Positions 55,870-64,000 of a stretch of 64,000 bases of DNA are shown here, piece after piece. Location: the NCBI GenBank assembly GCA_009911195.1, contig QXWV01000117.1, forward strand, positions 32,868-96,867. Direction: 5' to 3'. This DNA comes from Lachnospiraceae bacterium (GTDB taxonomy: Bacteria > Bacillota > Clostridia > Lachnospirales > Lachnospiraceae). The notes beneath the pieces were generated by a model. That model was given only the letters and a program-made list of their open reading frames with translations, was not told the DNA's origin and did not search any database. The translations under genes and the position numbers were made by a program. Every line of letters starts with the position of its first letter. The first letter of the stretch is position 1.

Positions 55870-56821
55870 TTTCCTTTCTCTCTATATGCAGCTTTTGCAG
55901 TTCTAAATCCTGTTTTTTATAAAATGGATACTCGTGGTCTCCGCCTTCTCTTTTAGGCACCATATAGTCATTTCCATATAATACGCTTAACACGCCATGG
56001 TATCCTGCGGGTATTGGTATCATAATATTTTCAAAAGGTGTTAATATGCTTTCTTCATACCAGCTACGCTTATACTTATATCTCACATCCCTTGCAATAT
56101 CAAACACCGCCAGTTCCAGCTCTTCCGCCTCCTCTGTCCGGTACACCTGAACAAGCCCATCTATCAGGTTTGCCAGTTGGAATTTTAAGCTTTTATTCTG
56201 AAACAGCTTTACATGGCATATTTCTTCCACCTTTTTTATGTCCTCTTTCATATCTTCTGCCCGCCAGGCTTCCCTGTCCACACTTAAACGATATATCAAA
56301 CCTTGCAGATACTTTAATATAATATACCATACCCTCTCTTCTTCTTCGGAAGAAGGAACATTATCGATGGGGAAAATATCTATTCCCACTACATAGGGGC
56401 AACCGTGAAAACGAAGCATATGTTCTGCACATGAATCATATTTATCCCCATTCGTTATTCTTCCAAAGAGCTGGTCACTTCCATGGGCAATATCAAGAAT
56501 CTGCCAGCCATCCGGCAATTCCTTTTCCGCAACAGAAAAGAACTTAAGGTAATCCTCCCTCAACATAGCGATATCAATATCATCGTCCCATGGAATAAAA
56601 CCCTTATGCCTCACTGCCCCCAGCAATGTACCACTGTCAGCAAAATAACGGATTCCATTTTTTTTACAAATTCTATCCATTTCCCTCAGCACTTCCATCT
56701 GAGCAGCCCATGCGTGCTTCATTTTTTTCTCTATAAAAAAGCCTTCCCGTATTTCATCCCGGAAAAAAGCATCCGGAAAATTTATTCTCTGCCTTATAAT
56801 TTTTTCTGTATCTATTGCCAT
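55844..56821 (-). CDS. LicD-family phosphotransferase, paralogue of the next gene
   Basis: The 325-residue protein shows ADSGTLLGAVRHKGFIPWDD followed by DIDIAML, then GIDIFPIDNVPSSEEEERV. It has an N-terminal FxDEIREGFFIEKKMKHAWA segment that is repeated in the next gene (EGYFVEEKMKRVWA), evidence of tandem duplication. It probably transfers a phosphono- or phospho-alcohol to a glycan. It lies 50 bases from the FliB-like gene upstream. Confidence 0.85.
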   Translation of the reverse strand: MAIDTEKIIRQRINFPDAFFRDEIREGFFIEKKMKHAWAAQMEVLREMDRICKKNGIRYFADSGTLLGAVRHKGFIPWDDDIDIAMLREDYLKFFSVAEKELPDGWQILDIAHGSDQLFGRITNGDKYDSCAEHMLRFHGCPYVVGIDIFPIDNVPSSEEEERVWYIILKYLQGLIYRLSVDREAWRAEDMKEDIKKVEEICHVKLFQNKSLKFQLANLIDGLVQVYRTEEAEELELAVFDIARDVRYKYKRSWYEESILTPFENIMIPIPAGYHGVLSVLYGNDYMVPKREGGDHEYPFYKKQDLELQKLHIERKENGNNHAEF

Positions 56822-56871
56822 CTCCGCCGCCCTTCCCTGAATTATCTTTTTTAATCAACTGATACACTTGT

Positions 56872-58086
56872 TCATGACTGTATCAGCCAAAATAGATTAG
56901 CAACGGACAATATTTCCTTTTCTTTCAAATTCTCCAATATTATTTTGAGTGCGTCTCTCCCATGGCTCAATGCACGTATCACAAGGGCAATAATAAATTC
57001 ATAATTCTCCCAGTTTATTTTTCGGTGTATCGCATAATACAGAATACAGAAATATTTGATTAATAATTGCTCACAGATAATTTCCCAATAATTATCTACC
57101 ATATATGATGATGTCCACCCCTCCATGGCATATCTCATCCATTGGTATGCTATCACCTGTTCCATCAATATATCAAAATTTTCCTTTTCCTCAGCAGCCC
57201 ATTCTGCCATTTGTTCTTTGTATTCCCCATAATCAATACTGGCATTTTTATCGAATAATTTTGATGCCTCCACCCGGCTTCTTCCCTTGTCATAATATGT
57301 CACCGATAATATTTTTGCCTGAAACTCCACTGCTATCTGCTGTAATTGATAAAACTGCTTTTCTTCTTCCTTATGGATACTCCCCAAAGCTTCCATAGTC
57401 CTTTCCAGAAAAAGCGGATGAATCATCTTTTCCAACAAAGCATGTACCTCATTTTCCTTTTTCTGTTGATGGGCCTCCTCAATCCGTTGTAAGCAATATG
57501 ACACAAAATATTCCCGAAACCATAAGGGCCATTCCCTGTCTTGCAGAAAATTCAATATCCGGTCCCTGATTTGCATATCAAGCCTGATTGCACTATATAA
57601 ATCCTCAATTTCTTTCCTCTCTTCTTCCCGTACATTCTCCCCTAAGCCATCGTCTATAGCCCTTCCATCCTCCTCCAGTACAAAAGATAATGGCTCTTTC
57701 AAATCTCTTAAAAAAGCCACCACTGCCGGACAGGATAATGACAAATAGCGCTCTTCCATTACTACCGTCAGAAACTGCTCCCTGGGATATGTTTCACATG
57801 TCAGGCACAGCGCCTCCTCCCCCTTTTCCTTGATTAGCATACATAGCTGTTCTTCATCGCAAAAAGGGCACACTCCTTTTTCATTTAACTTAAAAGTATG
57901 GAAATTCCCTTCCTCATTATAGGTAGTATTCTCCTCTATCCTTCTTTTTGTATTCTTTTCATATTGCCCATATCTTTTATAGGTATCTTCATCTATCATA
58001 ATAACCCATCCGCCGCAGCAAGTATATGGGCAGTCCTTCCCTATGCACTGGAACTTATCATAAAAAAAAGGTTTTAATATATACAT
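56872..58086 (-). CDS. fliB: Flagellin lysine-N-methylase (FliB-like)
   Basis: The 404-residue protein has the FliB cysteine layout at its start: C-x4-C-x3-CC in CIGKDCPYTCCGGWVIMID, then CPFCDEEQLCML and CLTCETYPR. FliB methylates lysine residues of flagellin in the cytoplasm before export, with an iron-sulfur centre and SAM-type chemistry. Its presence in the glycan run is the strongest hint that the acceptor of this locus is flagellin. Similar cysteine patterns occur in YkgJ-like proteins, so some caution is needed, but length and spacing match the FliB family. Neighbours are LicD (50 bases downstream) and a methyltransferase (49 bases upstream). Confidence 0.85.
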   Translation of the reverse strand: MYILKPFFYDKFQCIGKDCPYTCCGGWVIMIDEDTYKRYGQYEKNTKRRIEENTTYNEEGNFHTFKLNEKGVCPFCDEEQLCMLIKEKGEEALCLTCETYPREQFLTVVMEERYLSLSCPAVVAFLRDLKEPLSFVLEEDGRAIDDGLGENVREEERKEIEDLYSAIRLDMQIRDRILNFLQDREWPLWFREYFVSYCLQRIEEAHQQKKENEVHALLEKMIHPLFLERTMEALGSIHKEEEKQFYQLQQIAVEFQAKILSVTYYDKGRSRVEASKLFDKNASIDYGEYKEQMAEWAAEEKENFDILMEQVIAYQWMRYAMEGWTSSYMVDNYWEIICEQLLIKYFCILYYAIHRKINWENYEFIIALVIRALSHGRDALKIILENLKEKEILSVANLFWLIQS

Positions 58087-58135
58087 CTTTTCATCTCTTC
58101 CCGTCTGTCAGATTATAAATTCTTTATTTCTTCTT

Positions 58136-59026
58136 TCAGGCATGCTCAATATAAAAACATGCATGGTCTCCATATCCTTTTTTATTCAATTCCTCTGTCT
58201 TCTGTTTAAAATATTCAATCGTCTCCATCCCCAGAGCACCGTAAAGTTCCATGTAATTTCCTTCAATTACTTCTAAGGAAACCCCTAATTCATAATAATA
58301 ACTAATTATGAACTGAAATAGGTCAGAAATATATTCTACATTTCTTATTTTCAATCCGTATTTTCCGCATATATATTCCATACTTTTTTTGGTATGAATA
58401 AACAGATGCCTAGGTGCATCCAGTTGATACCAGTTCACCCCAAATATATCAAATGCCGCATTTGGCAATACCGGTATGCATATCTGACAAACACCTCTTT
58501 TTTTCAGCATCCTGCTGACGCATTCCATCGTTTCCAGCGGTGTACCTATATGCTCAAAAGAATTATTCATCCTGATGCAGTCAAATTCCCCTTCCATCTG
58601 GTTCAATTCTCCCTTTTTTATATAAATCCGGTCTCCATAATGGATATCTTTTTCAATAAATGGGTCACACCCATATAAATTTCCATATCCCTGCTCTGCC
58701 AATTCAAGAAGATATTTCCCCGTTCCACACCCTACATCCAATATGCGGTCCTTTGTATATATGGCATCCCCTTTAAACTTTACCTGCCTTTCCGCCATAC
58801 TATAATAGTTATCTTTATAATATTGCCCCATATCTTCCGGTATCTTCTTGATTTGCATACACCCACAGTTTCCGCAAATAAAATAATCAAATTCCTCTTT
58901 TGTTCCATACATCATTTCTTTTGCAGTATAAGTCTTATTGTTATGGTAGGCACCGCATATCCTGCAGCGGCTCTCTTCCCAGCGATATTTCTCCTTGTCC
59001 ATATTGTCCTCTGTTATTTCTGCCAT
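58136..59026 (-). CDS. SAM-dependent methyltransferase with N-terminal zinc ribbon
   Basis: The 296-residue protein begins with a zinc-ribbon pair (CRICGAYHNNKTY and ICGNCGCMQI, about residues 21-57), then motif I ILDVGCGTGKYLLEL (about 93-107) and the acceptor-side SFEHIGTPLETMEC. Such methyltransferases with a CxxC ribbon occur in sugar-modifying operons (NovU-like). The DAPRHLFIHTKKSM segment binds SAM or acceptor. AGGAGGAG before the start is strong. It lies 19 bases after the CgeB-like gene at 59046. Confidence 0.8.
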   Translation of the reverse strand: MAEITEDNMDKEKYRWEESRCRICGAYHNNKTYTAKEMMYGTKEEFDYFICGNCGCMQIKKIPEDMGQYYKDNYYSMAERQVKFKGDAIYTKDRILDVGCGTGKYLLELAEQGYGNLYGCDPFIEKDIHYGDRIYIKKGELNQMEGEFDCIRMNNSFEHIGTPLETMECVSRMLKKRGVCQICIPVLPNAAFDIFGVNWYQLDAPRHLFIHTKKSMEYICGKYGLKIRNVEYISDLFQFIISYYYELGVSLEVIEGNYMELYGALGMETIEYFKQKTEELNKKGYGDHACFYIEHA

Positions 59027-59045
59027 CTCTTCTCCTCCTATGCCT

Positions 59046-60212
59046 TTATATCATATCCATCATTGCATCCACCCGTTTTCTATACGTATGTCCGCACTTT
59101 ACTTTCCTATAGCCATTTTCAGCAATCTCCTGCCGTTCTTTTTCATGGCTCAGATAATACTCCGCTTTTCTTTCCAAATCTTCATAATCTGTATAATATA
59201 CGAAGTCCTCCCCATCGTTAAAATATTCTAAATAATCTTCCTGGTAATTACTCAGTAAAAATCCCTTATTTCCCATAATTTCAAAGGAACGCAGCGGAAT
59301 TCCGGTCAAGATGCTTCTAAGCGTAATATTCAGATTTATCTTTGAGCATCGGTATACCATCGGCGCCTCTTCCATCACCTCCACGGTTCCTCTGTTCCTT
59401 ACGCTGGACAGTTCAGGGGTTGGCTCGTAGGTATAAAGGTCAACCGAATATTTTTTCGACAGCAAATCTAATATTTCCATCCGTTCCAGTGCCGTCACCT
59501 GCCTGGCAAGAAAGTAATGGGCATATACCCATTCCAGCCTTTCAAATCCGTCTTCGTTTACTTCCAAAGGGCAATGGGCCATCATATCTTCCATTATTTC
59601 AGGAATAATGGCTTTCTCCAGCAAAAATTCACCATATATCTGTTTCTGCATCTGTATGCATCCATCCAGATATCCCTGTGTCTTCCGGCTGACAGCCCCT
59701 AGCCTTTCAAAAAATCTGTGCTTTTTTTCCCAATATGTAGAACCTACAAAAGAAATTTGCGTCTGAAATAAATCTTTTACCTCATTTGTTTCATCATATC
59801 TGTCATATCGCTCTACCGGTGCCGCCATCGGCAGATAATAAACCGTACGAATCCCTTTATCCCATAAATCTTGGCAAGTTCCCCTGTCAAAGATAAATAC
59901 ATAATTATAAGGATAGCCAACAGTATTGGAATAAAGCTGTATAAACGGACTGTCAAATGTCCATGATATATATTTTATCCTGCATGCGTTACAAGCGATG
60001 GAAATGACAGGGAAATAGTTGAATGAAAATACAAAATCATACTTATCCTCTGCAATCGTCTTGACAATTTCCTCGCAGAGCCTCTTGTTTATCCTTGTAT
60101 TTTCTTTTTCCCGGGGAAAGGGATAGTACACAACTTCCCATCCCCTCCTTATAAACTCGTCCGCTAAGTCCTTCTGCCCTAAACTCTTCCATGCCATGAA
60201 CAAAATTTTCAT
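59046..60212 (-). CDS. CgeB-like glycosyltransferase, third of three tandem paralogues
   Basis: The 388-residue protein begins MKILFMAWKSLGQKDLADEF and ends with the GT-B region INLNITLRSILTGIPLRSFE, IMGNKGFLLSNYQEDYLEYF and the helix HTYRKRVDAMMDM. This is the Glyco_trans_1_2 fold of CgeB and spore-maturation-like proteins. The same motifs recur in the genes at 61353 and 62557 (SILTGIPLR, SIRTGIPLR, SIHTGIPLR), so they are a recent duplication. It should be cytoplasmic and add a sugar, possibly each paralogue at a different position. Confidence 0.8.
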   Translation of the reverse strand: MKILFMAWKSLGQKDLADEFIRRGWEVVYYPFPREKENTRINKRLCEEIVKTIAEDKYDFVFSFNYFPVISIACNACRIKYISWTFDSPFIQLYSNTVGYPYNYVFIFDRGTCQDLWDKGIRTVYYLPMAAPVERYDRYDETNEVKDLFQTQISFVGSTYWEKKHRFFERLGAVSRKTQGYLDGCIQMQKQIYGEFLLEKAIIPEIMEDMMAHCPLEVNEDGFERLEWVYAHYFLARQVTALERMEILDLLSKKYSVDLYTYEPTPELSSVRNRGTVEVMEEAPMVYRCSKINLNITLRSILTGIPLRSFEIMGNKGFLLSNYQEDYLEYFNDGEDFVYYTDYEDLERKAEYYLSHEKERQEIAENGYRKVKCGHTYRKRVDAMMDMI

Positions 60213-60224
60213 GCTTTATTCCCC

Positions 60225-61343
60225 TTAATATTCATCATTTGTTTCCAAATCGATATTTTCGTTTTTAAAATATGGATTCGTATATAAGAACAAATTACAT
60301 ATTGAAAAAGGAAAGCTCCGTTTCCATGCAACATAATTAAATACATTTCCCATAAAGGAATAGCAATCCTGAATTTCTTTCCACCATTCCTCCATTACTA
60401 TGCACATCTCCCTATCACGGTGGTCCCTCACCAGAATCCTGCTGTCTATCAGACCATTATGCTTCGGATATCCCTCCTTTTCATAGCGGACCAGCTTCTT
60501 GCGTATATCGATATTCAAATCGTCCATTCTCATATGGGTCACAGACATATCCTCATAAATGCAATCTTCCTTTGCGCTTGAAAACCCTAAAAAGCTTCTG
60601 CCTTCCCCATATATTTCACAAAAACGGAGGATATTTCCTATAATCTTTATATCAGAGGCAACCCATACGCTATAATCATAGTCCTTCAGCAATTCGTGCG
60701 CCATGATTTTATATCGGCTTTCCAAGAGTCTCTCTTCCATCTCTTCCGTATTCTCTATCGCACAATATTTCCATACCCCTTCTGTTGTTCCCCATTTCTC
60801 TTTATTGTCCGTGAAGCATAAATATTCCAGTTGCGCATTGACCTCCTCCGGCTGCAGCAGCTTCTTATCGCCTAGAATACATGTATAAACTACCCCTCTT
60901 CCTTTTCCTAAAGCTCCCCCGGCTGTCTTTGGAATCTTTTCCTGCCTCTCTTTATGTAACCGGTACTGCATCTGTGAATTAATCGTCCCCAAATCAATTA
61001 TCATTTTCCGATATGGCCTCTGGCGGAAGATTTTTTCATCCTCATTCAAGGCTGTATATAAGGCTATATAACTGCTTTCAAATAGCTGTAGAATACGGCA
61101 GCACTCATCCATATCTTCCCTTTCGACTGCCTTTTCCAAACATTCCTTATAAATTCCAGGGATTTCCTGAAAGCCTTCATTTGGCTGGCTTCCTATACAT
61201 TCCCAAAACGATTCCCCCAATGTGCATTCTATCAGATTATTAATCTCACCCTTGGGAAAAATGTCCGGCGTTATGTTCCCATTCCGAATCGCTCTCCGTA
61301 TTTTTTCTACCAGGTTAATCACTTTTCCATCTACACTAATCAT
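60225..61343 (-). CDS. DUF616 glycosyltransferase-like protein
   Basis: The 372-residue protein carries DUF616 in its C-terminal half: VVYTCILGDKKLLQP, LEYLCFTDNKEKW, ESRYKIMAHELLKDYDYSVW followed by VASDIKI, and GYPKHNGLIDSRILVRDHRD. It matches the second half of the 30388 protein (TCITGGYDDL, IHPNIFFPQYDYSIYVDGNI) but lacks the Rossmann-like module. The N-terminal 110 residues are helical. I chose the ATG at 61343 with AGGTGG upstream; a GTG at 61352 directly after the previous stop is possible. It sits between two CgeB-like genes. Confidence 0.75.
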   Translation of the reverse strand: MISVDGKVINLVEKIRRAIRNGNITPDIFPKGEINNLIECTLGESFWECIGSQPNEGFQEIPGIYKECLEKAVEREDMDECCRILQLFESSYIALYTALNEDEKIFRQRPYRKMIIDLGTINSQMQYRLHKERQEKIPKTAGGALGKGRGVVYTCILGDKKLLQPEEVNAQLEYLCFTDNKEKWGTTEGVWKYCAIENTEEMEERLLESRYKIMAHELLKDYDYSVWVASDIKIIGNILRFCEIYGEGRSFLGFSSAKEDCIYEDMSVTHMRMDDLNIDIRKKLVRYEKEGYPKHNGLIDSRILVRDHRDREMCIVMEEWWKEIQDCYSFMGNVFNYVAWKRSFPFSICNLFLYTNPYFKNENIDLETNDEY

Positions 61344-61352
61344 AAATGCCAC

Positions 61353-62525
61353 CTATTCCAAATTCATAATATTTAATATTGTATCCAGCCTATGCCTATA
61401 AGTATGGTATTTTTTCACCTTTTCATAACCATTCCTCGCAATTTGCTGTCTTTCCTCATCATGTTCCAAATAGTATTCCACTTTTTCCAATAAATCGTCA
61501 TAACTATCGTAGTAAGCGAAATCAACACCCGGCTCAAAACAATCGAACATATCTTCCTGATAATTGGTAAGCAGAAATCCTCCACTCCCCATAATTTCAA
61601 AAATCCTTAAGGGAATACCAGTGCGTATAGAACGCAATGTAATATTCAAATTAATCTTGGAGCATCGGAATATATAAATAGATTCTTTCCGGTTTCCTGC
61701 CATTCCACGGTTAATGATATAAGGCATCGCGGGGGTTTTCTTACGCGTATACAAATGACACTTGTATTTCCTGGAAAGCAGTTCTAAAATCTCCTGCCTC
61801 TCCATTGCGGTAATACATCTCGGGAGAACTACTTGTCCATAATATCTGCCATGGCCAAATGCCGCATCTTCTCTCCGAATCATATGGTATATCCCCTGTA
61901 GCTTTTCTTCTAATTCAGGCGTAAGCATTTCCTCAAGCATTAAGTTGCCATATATTCTCTTCTGTGCCTGTATCAGGCCATCGACATACCCCTTTTCAAA
62001 ACGCCCTAATGCATTTAGCCTTCTGTAATCATTAAACTGATTCTCCGTGTAAGTAGAGCCGATAAACGATATTGATGTAGAATAGGCTTCTTCTATTTCT
62101 TCATCCATTTTATATGAATCATATCTTTCCACATTTGCTGCTAAGGGCAGATAGTATACCGTATTAATGCCCTTCTCTTTCAGTTCCCGATAATCCGCCT
62201 TATCAAACAAAAAAATATAATTATAGGGGGAGACAACAGAACAATGCCACAATGCTACCAGCGGGCTATCATAAACCCATGCCGCATAGGGCACTTTGCA
62301 TACACTGCATGCAATCGCTACAATAGGAAAGTAATTCAAAGAAAATACAAAATCATATTTTGTCTTTGACATCATTTCTATCATTTCCTGCTCACGACGC
62401 TGATTAGAAAAATGGTCTTCTTTCCTCTCCAAATTATACTGTTCTACCTCATATTTCCGTCTGTCGAATTCTGCTTGTATGTCATCCCTGCCAAAAGCAT
62501 TCCAGGTTATATGCAATACTTTCAT
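61353..62525 (-). CDS. CgeB-like glycosyltransferase, second of three tandem paralogues
   Basis: The 390-residue protein begins MKVLHITWNAFGRDDIQAEF and carries VFSLNYFPIVAIACSVCKVP with following YAAWVYDSP, ISFIGSTYTENQFNDYRRL, INLNITLRSIRTGIPLRIFE and IMGSGGFLLTNYQEDMFDCF. It aligns along its whole length with the genes at 59046 and 62557. AGAGGAAG at the start. It should be a GT-B transferase of the Glyco_trans_1_2 family in the cytoplasm; donor and acceptor unknown. The middle region near MLTPELEEKLQGI is the most divergent from its paralogues, and may bind the acceptor. Confidence 0.8.
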   Translation of the reverse strand: MKVLHITWNAFGRDDIQAEFDRRKYEVEQYNLERKEDHFSNQRREQEMIEMMSKTKYDFVFSLNYFPIVAIACSVCKVPYAAWVYDSPLVALWHCSVVSPYNYIFLFDKADYRELKEKGINTVYYLPLAANVERYDSYKMDEEIEEAYSTSISFIGSTYTENQFNDYRRLNALGRFEKGYVDGLIQAQKRIYGNLMLEEMLTPELEEKLQGIYHMIRREDAAFGHGRYYGQVVLPRCITAMERQEILELLSRKYKCHLYTRKKTPAMPYIINRGMAGNRKESIYIFRCSKINLNITLRSIRTGIPLRIFEIMGSGGFLLTNYQEDMFDCFEPGVDFAYYDSYDDLLEKVEYYLEHDEERQQIARNGYEKVKKYHTYRHRLDTILNIMNLE

Positions 62526-62556
62526 ATCTTCCTCTCATTCCACTGAACAAATATTT

Positions 62557-63726
62557 TCACTGCCCATTCATCTGCATCAGCAATTGTTCTATTCTGTCTT
62601 TGTAAGTATGGCCTTTTTTTACCTTCCGGTATCCGTTTCTCGCAATTTCCATTCTTTCTTCTTCATGATTTAGATAATAATCCACAAGGTACAGCATATC
62701 TTTCTTACTGGCATAATATATATAATCTACCCCCGGTTCAAAATATTCCAGGAAATCCTGCTGATAATTGGTCAGCAGAAAGCCTCCGCATCCCATAATA
62801 TCCATGGCACGCAGTGGAATGCCTGTGTGTATGCTGCGCAAAGTCATATTTAAATTGATTTTAGTATTTTTAAAGACAAGGGGCATTTCTTTCACATAAT
62901 CCACCATTCCGCAATTTATTACATTTTTAATATCCTCTTCCTGCTCTGGGGCATACAGCTTCACCTGATGATTCTCGCCCAACATTTCCAATTGCTCCAC
63001 CCTTTGTTCCCCCGTCATTTTCCTGGCAAGAAAATAATTAGCATAAACCCATGCATCGGTTTCCCATTCGTCTTCTCCCTTTTTGATTGGACAAACTTTT
63101 TGCAGTTCCCTCAAAATATTATCCGTTAAAAGTTCCTCCAAAATAAAGTTCCCATATAATTCGGACTGCATTTTCATAATTGCCTGCAAATATCCCGATG
63201 TATATTCATCCACTTTATCAATATATTGAAAAAAATCCTGCCTCGCCTCATTATATGTGGAACCGACAAAAGATATATCCGCACTATATCTTTTTCCTTC
63301 CTCCGCATTTAAATTATCATAATAATTTACCGGAGCTGCCAACGGCAAATAAAATACATTTTTTACTCCATACTTTTTGAATTCATAGAATAAAGCTTTA
63401 TCGAAAAAAAAGATATAGTTCGTATCCAGCATTGTATGCTTAGAATAAAGAAGCATATACGGCGTATCATAAATCCATGATGCATATTTTACTGAATGCT
63501 GATTACAAACCCAGGCCGCTACAGGAAAAAAATTAAAAGAAAAAACAAACTGGTATTCTTTTGTCTCTAACATCTCTGCCAGCCTTTGGCATAAAGAATC
63601 ATTCTCGCGCATATCTTCCCTGCCGAATGGCCATGGAAAGATATCTACGCTGTAATCTGCATTCCGGAATTCTTCAATGACATATTCCTGACCAAAACTA
63701 TCCCACTCCAACATTAATATATTCAT
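62557..63726 (-). CDS. CgeB-like glycosyltransferase, first of three tandem paralogues
   Basis: The 389-residue protein begins MNILMLEWDSFGQEYVIEEF and carries VFSFNFFPVAAWVCNQHSVK, ISFVGSTYNEARQDFFQYI, INLNMTLRSIHTGIPLRAMD and IMGCGGFLLTNYQQDFLEYF. It is the most upstream gene of the long run seen here. The ATG at 63726 (GGAG 6 bases upstream) matches where its paralogues start; an ATG at 63738 is only 3 bases from its site. A hairpin (63756-63773) lies in its leader. No promoter of good quality is visible, so transcription may come from outside the window. Confidence 0.8.
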   Translation of the reverse strand: MNILMLEWDSFGQEYVIEEFRNADYSVDIFPWPFGREDMRENDSLCQRLAEMLETKEYQFVFSFNFFPVAAWVCNQHSVKYASWIYDTPYMLLYSKHTMLDTNYIFFFDKALFYEFKKYGVKNVFYLPLAAPVNYYDNLNAEEGKRYSADISFVGSTYNEARQDFFQYIDKVDEYTSGYLQAIMKMQSELYGNFILEELLTDNILRELQKVCPIKKGEDEWETDAWVYANYFLARKMTGEQRVEQLEMLGENHQVKLYAPEQEEDIKNVINCGMVDYVKEMPLVFKNTKINLNMTLRSIHTGIPLRAMDIMGCGGFLLTNYQQDFLEYFEPGVDYIYYASKKDMLYLVDYYLNHEEERMEIARNGYRKVKKGHTYKDRIEQLLMQMNGQ

Positions 63727-63755
63727 ATTGTACTCCATACTTCCTGAAATTTTAT

Positions 63756-63993
63756 GTCCGCCTGATGGCGGACTTTCCTATGATATAACAAAGAGTCCGG
63801 TAAGCCGGACTCTCGCGCCGGAGCGCGGCTGCGTCAGCAACCATTTTCGTTGTGCGCGAAGTGCGCATCTTCCCCGAAGGGTTTTTCATATAATAGGAAA
63901 TTGCTCCGTAATTTCCTATTATATGAAAAAGAATGCTTCGCATTCTCTGCAAGTTCGCTGAGCGAACTTGTGAATTCATGCGTCTTATGACGC
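63756..63993. repeat. Array of about ten consecutive stem-loops
   Basis: Within 240 bases the sequence holds short perfect or near-perfect hairpins: GTCCGCC-TGAT-GGCGGAC (63756-63773), AGAGTCCGG-TAAG-CCGGACTCT (63792-63813), CGCGC-CGGA-GCGCG (63814-63827), GCTG-CGT-CAGC (63828-63838), TGCGC-GAAGT-GCGCA (63853-63867), CTTC-CCC-GAAG (63869-63879), the long palindrome (63882-63930), GAATGC-TTC-GCATTC (63931-63945), CAAGTTCGC-TGA-GCGAACTTG (63950-63970) and GCGTC-TTAT-GACGC (63980-63993). I see no gene here. The loops have different sequences, so this is not a simple repeat array. Confidence 0.8.
63882..63930. repeat. Long perfect palindrome, 21-base arms
   Basis: Two 21-base arms (63882-63902 and 63910-63930) pair perfectly around a 7-base loop GCTCCGT. 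Each arm starts or ends with five T or A, so the structure is symmetric and could be a bidirectional terminator, but the stem is far longer than usual. It is the largest structure of the hairpin array. Confidence 0.85.
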
Positions 63994-64000
63994 CGTTTCC

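Noticed and set aside
63752..63979. ORFs on both strands through the hairpin array
   Set aside because: The coding frames run through perfect palindromes, which explains the symmetry of the two predicted peptides; no ribosome site is present.

Overview
The window looks like a chromosomal accessory region of a motile, Gram-positive anaerobe of the class Clostridia, most probably Lachnospiraceae. This rests on the AT-rich promoters with strong AGGAGG-type ribosome sites, a remnant of a clostridial large serine recombinase, a flagellin lysine methylase (FliB-like) and a run of LicD/TagD/CgeB-type genes. The species cannot be named from the sequence alone.

Layout. Positions 1-5.6 kb hold a mixed edge: a cut-off small membrane protein and an autoregulated winged-helix regulator with duplicated promoter/operator boxes, a decayed recombinase, a biotin-dependent carboxyltransferase subunit under a FabT-like operator, UDP-galactopyranose mutase (glf) and a small XRE regulator. 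Positions 5.6-10.4 kb carry a small helical protein with a structured leader, and three glycosyltransferases. Positions 10.46-17.2 kb hold a defence operon: a RADAR system (ATPase RdrA, adenosine-deaminase-like RdrB) preceded by an unassigned TPR protein. From 17.75 to 63.73 kb there is an almost unbroken minus-strand run of 37 genes, often overlapping, that looks like one very large glycan-modification locus. At 63.76-63.99 kb there is a dense array of stem-loops.

How the large locus may work. It encodes CMP-Kdo synthesis (kdsD, kdsA, kdsB; no kdsC seen), a Maf/MptE-like glycosyltransferase (DUF115), SerC plus PdxA, two TagD-like cytidylyltransferases (one fused to a Gfo/Idh/MocA oxidoreductase), three LicD transferases, a TagF-like transferase fused to a beta-propeller, phosphonopyruvate decarboxylase plus a fused cytidylyltransferase-aminotransferase (aminoethylphosphonate activation), several methyltransferases (FkbM, TylF and others), an asparagine-synthase-type amidotransferase, two DUF616 proteins and three tandem CgeB-like glycosyltransferases. 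There is no flippase, polymerase or priming membrane transferase, and FliB is embedded in the run. The best inference is a cytoplasmic flagellin-glycan island that decorates flagellin with Kdo-like, phosphonate and phospho-alditol groups.

Two things stand out. First is the RADAR operon with its extra TPR gene, which carries an HEIAH motif. Second, one Rossmann-like module (GxGxxG, an acidic/DN turn, then a C-terminal MGI-type helix) occurs in twelve otherwise unrelated enzymes of the locus, and once almost alone. That recurrence has no explanation in the individual enzyme families.
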